The position numbers were made by a program, and so were the translations under genes. A DNA stretch of 64,000 nt from the NCBI RefSeq assembly GCF_040529185.1, contig NZ_CP159510.1, positions 186,001-250,000 of the forward strand, given 5' to 3'. The number at the start of each line of letters is the position of its first letter. The first letter of the stretch is position 1. The notes beneath the pieces were generated by a model, which searched no databases, was not told where the DNA came from, and saw only the letters and a program-made list of their open reading frames with translations. Below are positions 57,257 to 64,000 of this stretch, in pieces. Source of the DNA: Sporolactobacillus sp. Y61 (lineage in GTDB: Bacteria > Bacillota > Bacilli > Bacillales > Sporolactobacillaceae).

Positions 57257-57520
57257 TTAGCGACTTTTCACCAGCATTTGAACCGCTTCATTTACGATGG
57301 ATTCAGTTGATCCTTTACCGCTCTCAATCTGCTCCCGCAGACAGGCTTCCAGATTCTTTCCAATAACTAAACCAAGTGCACGATCCATTGCCGTCCGGGC
57401 AGCAGTCATCTGGGTCACTACACTGCGGCAGTCTTCACCTTGTTCCATCATGTTAAGAATTCCGCGGATCTGACCATCAATTCGTTTCAATCGATTTTTC
57501 ATTTGCGCTGTATACTCCAT
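57257..57520 (-). CDS. cstR: Persulfide-sensing repressor CstR (CsoR family)
   Basis: 87 residues from ATG 57520 (AAGGAGGG with 7-base spacing). All-helical DUF156 fold: MKNRLKRIDGQIRGILNMMEQGEDC, then VIGKNLEACLRE. The CsoR copper ligands are Cys-His-Cys; here the His position is Asn (KNLEAC), leaving two Cys, the CstR pattern that forms di- and trisulfide bridges with sulfane sulfur. Binds the TATACCC-N4-GGGTATA sites. Confidence 0.88.
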   Translation of the reverse strand: MEYTAQMKNRLKRIDGQIRGILNMMEQGEDCRSVVTQMTAARTAMDRALGLVIGKNLEACLREQIESGKGSTESIVNEAVQMLVKSR

Positions 57521-57534
57521 GAACAATCCCTCCT

Positions 57535-57578
57535 TATACCCCTATGGGTATAATAATTGATACATTTTTTCCTGTCAA
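57535..57578 (-). promoter_or_regulatory. CstR operator 1 with cstR promoter
   Basis: Minus strand TTGACA (57573-57578), 17 bases, TATTAT (57550-57555). The operator TATACCCCTATGGGTATA (57535-57552) overlaps the -10 and start site, so cstR is self-repressed. Confidence 0.88.
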
Positions 57579-57624
57579 ATAAAAGGACTGTAACCAAATA
57601 ATTGGGATATCCTTTAGATTCCAC

Positions 57625-57664
57625 GAAGTAAAGAACCTGACGAAATTCATCATTCCGTCAGGTC
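57625..57664 (-). terminator. Terminator after the SDR gene
   Basis: Minus strand ACCTGACG...CGTCAGGT stem followed by TCTTTACTT, between the SDR gene end (57793) and the cstR promoter. Confidence 0.65.
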
Positions 57665-57792
57665 CATCTATCTCGATCTTGTCTTATTTATAGCTTTGGG
57701 TGATGCTTTTTATGCTGTTCAGCGGTGTGGTGCAATTAAGTAACTATTTTCAAAGAATGCGCATTCCAGAAACAAGCGCCTAATAAAACGAC

Positions 57793-58431
57793 TTAAAACC
57801 AGGCGGGTTTGTCACCGTCGGTATGCGGTTTATCTATTCCGACCGAAGCGTGCACTTCTTTTGAAGGATCCTGGATAAGGCGGACAACAAAAGCAGCAAC
57901 ACTTTTTCTGGAAACTTCCGTCCCCTTGAACAGCTCACTCTTCTCGGTCGTTTCATAGTCAATTTCATCTTTATTTGTCAGCCAGGCGGGACGAATGATC
58001 GTCTCATCCAGACCTGAGTTTTCGATGACTTTTGCCGCTGCGCCGTAGCGATCCAGATAGCTGCCCAGCTGCTGTTTGTTCCATTTACCGAAGTTGCCCG
58101 GAACCTCATCATAGATACCGAGCGTTGAAATCCAGATGAGTCTCCTGACACCGCTCTTATTCATGGCGGCGGTCACTGCTCTGGCCTGCTCTTCAATATT
58201 CTGTCCAGCCAGATTGGCATAGACCACATCAATCCCGTTCATCGCTTCGATAAGCGCACTCTGATCAGTCGCGTCACCACCGATGACTTTTTCTCTGCGG
58301 GCATCGGCCGGCGTCAGTCGATTCGGACGACGCAGAAAAAGTGTTAATTGCGCCTCTGTCTCCGCAAGCAGCAGCTGCTCGGCAAGTCGGGCAATCTGAC
58401 CATTGGCACCTAAAATAAGTACACGAACCAT
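57793..58431 (-). CDS. NAD(P)H-binding SDR-like protein (YhfK type)
   Basis: 212 residues from ATG 58431 (AAGGAGG upstream). VRVLILGANGQIARLAEQLL is the GxxGxxG motif of atypical SDRs; NAGVRR-like KSGVRRLIWISTLGIY follows. NmrA/YhfK-like oxidoreductase or redox-sensing protein, substrate unknown. Monocistronic. Confidence 0.8.
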   Translation of the reverse strand: MVRVLILGANGQIARLAEQLLLAETEAQLTLFLRRPNRLTPADARREKVIGGDATDQSALIEAMNGIDVVYANLAGQNIEEQARAVTAAMNKSGVRRLIWISTLGIYDEVPGNFGKWNKQQLGSYLDRYGAAAKVIENSGLDETIIRPAWLTNKDEIDYETTEKSELFKGTEVSRKSVAAFVVRLIQDPSKEVHASVGIDKPHTDGDKPAWF

Positions 58432-58752
58432 CGATCCAGCCTCCTTGATTTTTATAAGAACAGGTTTCATCCCTGTGCCTTTACTTACTATTGTTTGCAA
58501 TTATAGTCTATCTTCTTACAGGCCAGTTGTAAAATCAGATCAGCTGGAACTGAAGGGTTCGCTGATCCTTATGGCTATCTATTCATCCCTCAATCTGTTT
58601 ATTCTCTACAATCACTCGATCCAGCCAGGTAAACAAAGCCTTTACAGTCCGGCACATCAATAGGTACATGTACTTCATGGCTTCCTTCCCAAAATCAGGC
58701 AGGTCCCGATACTTTCTGTTTCAATAAATTCGAAATTATAATGTTTGAAAGC

Positions 58753-58780
58753 TTGCAAAAAAAACTTTTTGGCGTAAAAT
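58753..58780 (+). promoter_or_regulatory. Promoter of the metC operon
   Basis: TTGCAA (58753-58758), 16-base spacer, TAAAAT (58775-58780), about 35 bases ahead of the S-box aptamer. Confidence 0.55.
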
Positions 58781-58813
58781 AGGGTTCAACTAAACAAGTT
58801 AAAATGATTCATT

Positions 58814-58980
58814 TTCTTATCTAGAGAAGTTGAGGGACTGGCCCGATGACGCTTCAGCAACCGCCGTATCTACGTGATCCGGTAAGGTGCTAATCCCAGC
58901 AGACACAGTGATGTGACTGAGGGATAAGAAGAGACATTCGAGCGTATGGCTCTCTTCTTCCCGAAGAGAGCCTTTTTATT
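58814..58980 (+). ncRNA. SAM-I (S-box) riboswitch, methionine operon
   Basis: Aptamer 58814-58930 with P1 TTCTTATC/GATAAGAA, GAGGGACTGGCCCGATGA, TCAGCAACC, and AAGGTGCTAATCCCAGCA. Terminator GGCTCTCTTC...GAAGAGAGCC plus TTTTTATT at 58948-58980. Controls metC and the MetE-like gene. Confidence 0.95.
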
Positions 58981-59024
58981 TTACGCAATTGCTTCAACAA
59001 ATTTTTTGAAAGAGGTGCCTGTCA

Positions 59025-60212
59025 ATGGCTGACGATTATCAGTTCCCGACCCGGATTGTCCGCGACACTGTCCGGGTAGATCCCGAGACTGGTGCGGCAA
59101 ATGTTCCTGTCTATCTGTCATCCACATTTCATCAATCAGATTTTGATCACTTTGGGAAATATGATTATACACGATCAGGAAACCCGACACGTGACGCTTT
59201 AGAAAATGCCATTGCCGATCTGGAAGGAGGCGTCCGCGGTTTCGCCTTTGCCTCGGGAATGGCTGCTATTTCCACAGCATTTCTGCTTCTGTCAGCGGGA
59301 GATCATGCCGTTGTTCCCAAGAATGTCTACGGAGGAACCTTTCGTATTTTAACTGAAGTACTTGGACGTCTCGGTATCGACCACACCTTTGTCGATACAA
59401 CCCGGCTCGATGAAGTAAGGGCAGCCATCCGTCCGAACACAAAAGTCATCTATGTCGAAACACCGTCCAATCCAACGCTTAAGGTCTCAGACATCCGCGC
59501 CATTGCGAAAATTGCAAAAGTTCATCGATGTTATACCTTTGTAGATAACACCTTTATGACGCCGGTCTTTCAGCGGCCGTTGCAGTTAGGTGCCGATCTG
59601 GTGCTGCACAGTGCGACAAAATTTATTTCCGGACATAGTGATGTTATTGCCGGTCTGGCCGTAGCCGGAAATAAAGAATTGGCAGACAAGCTGTATTTTT
59701 TGCAGAATGCACTGGGTGCCGTGCTCGGCGTCCAGGATTCCTGGCTGCTTTTGCGAGGCCTGAAAACACTGGATGTACGGATTAAAAAGTCGGCGGCATC
59801 CGCCTTAAAAATCGCTTCATTCTTCTCGGATCGTCCAGAAGTCAAAAAGGTATTCTATCCCGGATTACCCGGACATCCCGGCTCGAAAATCCAGAAGCAA
59901 CAGGCAATGTCCGGCGGCGCCGTGCTCTCCTTCGAACTGGAAAACGAGGCGGCGGCGCGCACGTTTGTCAACCACATTTCTCTGCCGATTTTCGCCGTTA
60001 GTCTCGGCGCCGTCGAGTCGATCCTCTCCTATCCACCGAAAATGTCTCATGCGGAACTCAGCGAAGAAGAGCGAATCAAAGCTGGTATCGGCAGCGGTCT
60101 GCTCCGTCTGTCCGTCGGTCTGGAAGATGCGGATGACTTGATCAAGGACTTCACCAGGGGCCTTACAGCAATCAATGAAAAGAAACAGGAAACAGTGACC
60201 AGCGTTAACTGA
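59025..60212 (+). CDS. metC: Cystathionine beta-lyase (Cys/Met metabolism PLP enzyme)
   Basis: 395 residues. PLP-dependent trans-sulfuration enzyme, gamma-synthase/lyase superfamily. PVYLSSTFHQSDFDHFGKYDYTRSGNPTRDALE and the FAFASGMAAIS block match B. subtilis MetC; the PLP lysine is in HSATKFISGHSD. SLGAVESILSYPPKMSHA is the C-terminal signature. Likely cleaves cystathionine to homocysteine, feeding the next gene. A gamma-lyase activity cannot be excluded from sequence. RBS AGAGGTG. Confidence 0.85.
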   Translation: MADDYQFPTRIVRDTVRVDPETGAANVPVYLSSTFHQSDFDHFGKYDYTRSGNPTRDALENAIADLEGGVRGFAFASGMAAISTAFLLLSAGDHAVVPKNVYGGTFRILTEVLGRLGIDHTFVDTTRLDEVRAAIRPNTKVIYVETPSNPTLKVSDIRAIAKIAKVHRCYTFVDNTFMTPVFQRPLQLGADLVLHSATKFISGHSDVIAGLAVAGNKELADKLYFLQNALGAVLGVQDSWLLLRGLKTLDVRIKKSAASALKIASFFSDRPEVKKVFYPGLPGHPGSKIQKQQAMSGGAVLSFELENEAAARTFVNHISLPIFAVSLGAVESILSYPPKMSHAELSEEERIKAGIGSGLLRLSVGLEDADDLIKDFTRGLTAINEKKQETVTSVN

Positions 60213-60240
60213 CCAATATCTCATTCAGGAGGAAACAAAA

Positions 60241-61368
60241 ATGGCTATCACAACAACCAAAACAGTACCCTTTCGATTCGACCAGGTAGGCAGTCTGCTA
60301 AGACCTGATGAACTTAAATCCGCCCGCGAAAAGTTCCTTTCAGGAGAAATTACCCGGTCAGATCTGACCAAAGTAGAAGATGAAGAAATACGGAAAGTTG
60401 TCGCGAAACAAGTCAATCTCGGATTGAAAGCTGTTACGGACGGTGAATTCCGTCGCAGCTGGTGGCACCTGGATTTTCTGGCAGGGTTGAATGGTGTTGA
60501 AACCTATTCACAACACGCCAGCTATAAATTTAAGGGGGCAAAAACACGCGATACGAATGTTCGTTTCTCGGACAAAGTGTCTTATAATCCGGATCATCCT
60601 TTTTTCAAAGCCTTTGAATTTCTGAACAGCATTGTTCCCAAAGGGATTCTGGCAAAACAAACCATTCCCAGCCCCACGCTCTATTTCCGTGACCATCGCG
60701 ACGACAATGCCGTTAAGTTCTATGCTTCCCGCCAGGATTTTCTGAAGGACCTGGCAGTCGCCTATCGTCAGACCATTCGCCATTTCTATGATCTCGGCTG
60801 TCGCTATCTGCAGCTTGACGATACAACCTGGGCTTTTCTGATCAATCAGATCATCAACGCCAAAAGTGCTGAAGAAAAGGCAAAATATGAACAAATTGCC
60901 AAAGACAGTGTGACCGTCATCAATGGTGCTCTTCAGGACCGCCCGGAGGATATGACGATCACTACCCATATCTGTCGCGGAAATTTCCGTTCCACATTCC
61001 TTTTCTCCGGCGGTTACGGACCGGTGGCAAAATACCTGTCGCAGCTGAATTATGATGGGTATTTCCTGGAATACGATAACGAACGGTCCGGAGACTTTTC
61101 ACCGCTCGGCGATATTTTCACCAAGGGTTCGGATAAAAGGATTGTTCTTGGTCTGGTCACGTCTAAATTTCCGGAACTTGAATCAGAGGAAGCATTGGAA
61201 AAGCGCGTCAGGGAAGCGACTCATTATGTTCCGCTGAACAATCTCTGCCTGTCTACACAATGCGGGTTTGCTTCTACTGAGGAAGGGAATAAATTGACTG
61301 AAGCTGAGCAATGGGCCAAATTAAAACGTGTTATCGACACGGCTCAAAAAATCTGGTCAGAGGCCTGA
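60241..61368 (+). CDS. MetE-like methyltransferase (YxjG/YxjH family)
   Basis: 375 residues, equivalent to the catalytic C-terminal half of cobalamin-independent methionine synthase. Zn ligands His and Cys in THICRGNF and Cys in STQCGFAS, with the D-DDT substrate region QLDDTTW. N-terminal RFDQVGSLLRPDELKSAREKFLSGEI is the YxjG/YxjH hallmark. Probably methylates homocysteine or recycles it from an S-methyl donor; methyl donor not determinable from sequence. RBS AGGAGGAAAC. Confidence 0.88.
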   Translation: MAITTTKTVPFRFDQVGSLLRPDELKSAREKFLSGEITRSDLTKVEDEEIRKVVAKQVNLGLKAVTDGEFRRSWWHLDFLAGLNGVETYSQHASYKFKGAKTRDTNVRFSDKVSYNPDHPFFKAFEFLNSIVPKGILAKQTIPSPTLYFRDHRDDNAVKFYASRQDFLKDLAVAYRQTIRHFYDLGCRYLQLDDTTWAFLINQIINAKSAEEKAKYEQIAKDSVTVINGALQDRPEDMTITTHICRGNFRSTFLFSGGYGPVAKYLSQLNYDGYFLEYDNERSGDFSPLGDIFTKGSDKRIVLGLVTSKFPELESEEALEKRVREATHYVPLNNLCLSTQCGFASTEEGNKLTEAEQWAKLKRVIDTAQKIWSEA

Positions 61369-61603
61369 TGATTAAAAGAGAACCCTTAAAAGATGCACGG
61401 CGCACCCACTATTTGGAATGCACCGTGTTGTTTCGTTCTTTAACAAATCTAAATAACACAGGCAAAAATAATTTCTCCAAGATGCTCAGATGCTTGATCT
61501 GATCACTTTTCTCGATCGCACCCTGTGCATGAAAAAAGTGTACGAAAAAAGAATCCAAATCTGGTAAAATTAAATCACCACACAGCCAGAGAGGATCCTT
61601 CTT

Positions 61604-61750
61604 TTGAGTACGTTTTACGCGAAAAAGCAGACAAAATCAGGTCACCCTGGTGCGCTGATGATCAAGAATCGACGGTTTATCATGACCAATATTAGCTGTC
61701 TAACGATCATATGGCCAATTAACGATTGCATGAAAACGCTCAACGATTAG
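61604..61750 (+). CDS. Candidate small protein, 48 aa
   Basis: TTG start at 61604 behind GAGAGGATCC, 49 codons including TAG. Sequence starts MSTFYAKKQTKSGHPGALMI and has a weakly hydrophobic middle (NISCLTIIWPIN). A TAAAAT-like -10 lies upstream (61565-61570) and a terminator hairpin follows within 10 bases. No family recognised; it may be a decayed fragment. Confidence 0.3.
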   Translation: MSTFYAKKQTKSGHPGALMIKNRRFIMTNISCLTIIWPINDCMKTLND

Positions 61751-61752
61751 AG

Positions 61753-61795
61753 AAAGAGGATGTCACAAAGGTCTATGACTGTGCGACATCCTTCT
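61753..61795 (+). terminator. Terminator-like hairpin
   Basis: AGAGGATGTCACA...TGTGCGACATCCTTCTTTA: stem AGGATGTCACA/TGTG.GACATCCT with a weak T-rich tail. Confidence 0.6.
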
Positions 61796-61947
61796 TTACT
61801 TTGCAGCTGCATAAGGACACAAAATGAAGGTACAGACTGCTTGCTAAGCTGGCCGGTATAAACTTTGCCTGGAAGGGCCTGAATTTGATGAACCTGATCG
61901 GGTATCCATTAGAGTGAGGATAGATAAGCACCATAATTATTAACTGC

Positions 61948-62958
61948 ATGCCCGCCATGTCGGACGATCAAACGGAAAAAGGAGTTGCTTTCGAGAAAAT
62001 GAGTCTGGATGATCATGCGGCCACGCCGATGTCAGATAATGCCAATGGATCGCTTAAAGCGGAAACCATCAGACTGGCTAATCTGATTGATACTCATTCT
62101 TCACATGATGGGACCTATGCCGCGCGAATCCCCGGGTTATATGTCAATCGCTATTCGCGAATAGAAGCCGCGGATTATGTGCATACCATTTACTCGCCTG
62201 CTGTCGGCATTGCAGCACAGGGTAAAAAAATCATAACTGTCGGAAGGGATGTCTATGAATACGGAGGGTCACGGATTTTTATTGCTCCCGTTGCCTTACC
62301 GGTTGCCATGAAAACCATTTTGGCCAGCCCTGCCGAACCGTTTCTGGGAGTAGGGCTATATCTCGACCCGCAAAGGATCGCGGTGTTGGTGTCGAAAGTA
62401 TATCCGCAGGGCTTGCCAACGATTCGTAATCGGCGTGCGGGTTATGTCATGGATGCTGATTTGGCTCTGATTAATGCCATGGCAAGACTGGTCGATTGTC
62501 TCTCTAGTCCCGGCGATGATCATTTAATTGCCCCGCTCATCACGGATGAGATTTTCATTCGACTTCTTCGCAGCCCCATCGGCGTTTACGTTGCTGAGAC
62601 CGTTTTTGCGGAATCCAGCATACAGCGAGTTGTGAAAGCAATGGACTGGCTCCAGAACAACTTCTCCCAGCCATTTAAAATCGCTGATTTGGCAGAGATG
62701 GTCCATTTGAGCGAGTCCTCTTTCCGTGAGCATTTTAAGTCCGTCACCGCGATGAGCCCCTTGCAATACCGTAATGTACTGCGTCTTCAAGAAGCCAGGC
62801 GGCTGATGTTATCCAATCAAATGGATGCGACAACTGCATGCCGAATTGTGGGATATGCGAGCGATTCCCAATTCAGCCGGGAATACAGTCGCTTCTTTGG
62901 AAGCCCGCCAAACAGAGATATCGCCAGATGGCGCCAGAAAAGACAGAATTTAAACTGA
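61948..62958 (+). CDS. AraC family transcriptional regulator
   Basis: 336 residues from ATG 61948; ATG 61999 (AAAAAGGAG about 13 bases upstream) is an alternative, and neither has ideal spacing. N-terminal AraC_N (cupin-like) domain from IRLANLIDTHSSHDGTYAARIPGLYVNRYS; the C-terminal AraC HTH pair begins RVVKAMDWLQNNFSQPFKIADLAEMVHLSESSFREHFKSVT and ends SDSQFSREYSRFFGSPP. Likely activates the following SDR gene. Confidence 0.85.
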   Translation: MPAMSDDQTEKGVAFEKMSLDDHAATPMSDNANGSLKAETIRLANLIDTHSSHDGTYAARIPGLYVNRYSRIEAADYVHTIYSPAVGIAAQGKKIITVGRDVYEYGGSRIFIAPVALPVAMKTILASPAEPFLGVGLYLDPQRIAVLVSKVYPQGLPTIRNRRAGYVMDADLALINAMARLVDCLSSPGDDHLIAPLITDEIFIRLLRSPIGVYVAETVFAESSIQRVVKAMDWLQNNFSQPFKIADLAEMVHLSESSFREHFKSVTAMSPLQYRNVLRLQEARRLMLSNQMDATTACRIVGYASDSQFSREYSRFFGSPPNRDIARWRQKRQNLN

Positions 62959-63185
62959 CCAGGATGCCTCGTCGCCCTTTTTTCATATCCTCGCTGCTTC
63001 AAGGCTTGGCGCTTTTTTTGAACAGGTTTCGTTAAATCGAGCAATAACTCAATCAGAACACGCAAACATCCAAGTGAACCCTCTTCTATAATTAGGTTAA
63101 CCATGAGACGACCGTGCAACTCGCTTACGGCACTGAGCATGGTTCAAACCACCCAATTATAACTGCTTATAAGGAGGTTTTTCAT

Positions 63186-64000
63186 ATGCGTGTTTTTGTT
63201 ACGGGAGCGACCGGATTCATCGGATGGGCGGTTGTTCGTGAACTAATGGATGCCGGCCATCATGTTATCGGCCTTGTTCGTTCCGGGGAAGCTGCCAAAA
63301 GGCTTATTGCCCTTGGTGCAGAGGCTCACCAGGGTTCAATCGAAGACCTGGGAAGCTTGCGCAGCGGTGCTGCCGCTGCAGATGGCGTCATTCACACAGC
63401 CTTCTTCCATAAGTTCTCTCATGCACGACTATCAACACGCCTGCGAATAATGTTTGGTGGAACCCCCCGTCAGGCGCCATTGCGATTCATGACGGCAGCT
63501 GTCGAGACGGACCGACGTGCCATTGAGACACTGGGTACCGCGCTTTCCGGCCGCGACCGCCCTCTTGTTGTCGCTATGCCGACACTGACCCTCACTCCCA
63601 ATCAACTCGGAACGGAGGACAATGCGGCTGACCCTGATTCCGCTGGAAAATTACGCGTCCCGTCGGAAAAGACAACGCTGGCGTTAGCCGATCAAGGCGT
63701 TCGTTCCTCAATTGTTCGTATCCCTCCACTTGTACACGGTGATGGCGATAAGCATGGGTTCGTCCCGAGCCTGACCGACATCGCTCGCAAGAAGGGCATT
63801 TCAGCCTACATTGGAACTGGAGCCAACCGTTGGCCAGCTGTGCATCACCTCGATGTGGCACATCTTTTTTGCCTCGCTTTGGAAAAGGCCCCGGCAGGGT
63901 CGCGGTTTCACGCTGTTGCCGATGAGGGCGTGCCCTTTCGTGATATCGCCGTCGCCCTTGGCCAACATCTCAACCTGCCGGTAAAAAGCATAGACGCGAA
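63186..64000 (+). CDS. NAD-dependent epimerase/dehydratase (SDR), 3'-truncated by window edge
   Basis: Open from ATG 63186 (AAGGAGG upstream) to the right edge, 271 residues visible. MRVFVTGATGFIGWAVVRELMDAGHHVIGLVRS is the extended-SDR Rossmann start, with AHQGSIEDLGSLRSGAAAADGVIHTAF following. Between HTAFFHKFSH and ETDRRAIETLG there is a block of about 28 residues, mostly basic/hydrophobic (ARLSTRLRIMFGGTPRQAP), not seen in the shortest family members. GC-richer than its neighbours. Substrate unknown; probable target of the AraC regulator. Confidence 0.85.
   Translation, partial: MRVFVTGATGFIGWAVVRELMDAGHHVIGLVRSGEAAKRLIALGAEAHQGSIEDLGSLRSGAAAADGVIHTAFFHKFSHARLSTRLRIMFGGTPRQAPLRFMTAAVETDRRAIETLGTALSGRDRPLVVAMPTLTLTPNQLGTEDNAADPDSAGKLRVPSEKTTLALADQGVRSSIVRIPPLVHGDGDKHGFVPSLTDIARKKGISAYIGTGANRWPAVHHLDVAHLFCLALEKAPAGSRFHAVADEGVPFRDIAVALGQHLNLPVKSIDA

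Larger units (their letters stand above)
61369..61947. other. Intergenic, 579 bp
   Basis: Contains a hairpin at about 61390-61430 (CACGGCGCACC...GCACCGTG, probable metE operon end), a small candidate gene (61604-61750) with a terminator, and a further 190 bases before the AraC gene with nothing recognised. Confidence 0.5.

Noticed and set aside
61880..61925. GAACCTGATCGGGTA resembling the end of a TPP riboswitch
   Set aside because: The CTGAGA block and the upstream half of the THI element are absent, and the gene downstream is an AraC regulator.

Overview
The window looks like chromosomal DNA of a fermentative, spore-forming Firmicute of the order Bacillales. A Sporolactobacillaceae-type organism is my best guess (inference). 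Supporting signs are a small acid-soluble spore protein gene (tlp) behind a sigma-G-like promoter, Bacillus-type gene order (NETI protein next to purE, the 12-gene pur operon, metC/metE-like genes), strong AGGAGG ribosome binding sites, S-box and guanine riboswitches, PurR and Rex operators, and fermentation genes (adhE, an L-2-hydroxyacid dehydrogenase).

Layout. 1-2720: an AT-rich, probably acquired three-gene overlapping cassette (DNA methyltransferase cut by the left edge, DUF262 protein, HEPN-domain protein) that looks like a defence module. It is followed by a structured RNA-like segment resembling the right end of a TnpB-type IS200/IS605 element. 3065-15699: an L-2-hydroxyacid dehydrogenase, then a complete sulfate assimilation locus. 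The reduction arm (ferredoxin, cysH, sat, cysC, sulfite reductase, DUF3906, three siroheme genes) runs leftward and the import arm (sbp, cysT, cysW, cysA) runs rightward, each behind its own SAM-I riboswitch. 15965-28666: purEKBCSQLFMNHD, leftward, behind paired PurBoxes and a guanine riboswitch. 28972-31046: NETI protein, a small membrane protein and a PbuG-type purine permease with its own PurBox pair and a long unidentified leader hairpin.

31329-40619: cell-envelope proteins (TcaA-like, DUF5105-type lipoprotein, a frameshifted lipoprotein), an ABC-2 exporter with a TetR repressor and tandem operators, cyanase, tlp, a GNAT acetyltransferase and malate:quinone oxidoreductase. 40973-45109: a Na,K-ATPase-like P-type ATPase with two TrkA/RCK genes and no channel gene. 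45175-48580: a palindromic IS605-like remnant, adhE, and a direct duplication of the adhE promoter, Rex box and first codons enclosing a transposase remnant. 48650-54130: CYP152-type P450, an MMPL transporter and a divergent TetR regulator. 54472-57520: a CstR-controlled persulfide group (two rhodaneses, CoA-disulfide reductase-rhodanese fusion) plus glutaredoxin. 57793-64000: an SDR protein, a third SAM riboswitch with metC and a MetE-like gene, an AraC regulator and an SDR gene cut by the right edge.

Functionally, much of the window is sulfur and purine economy. Sulfate is imported, activated, reduced to sulfide and passed to methionine synthesis under SAM control, while excess reactive sulfur is sensed by CstR. 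Two genes (cysT, and the lipoprotein at 33967-34445) carry single-base frameshifts, both at positions where the ancestral sequence would have been CCGG.
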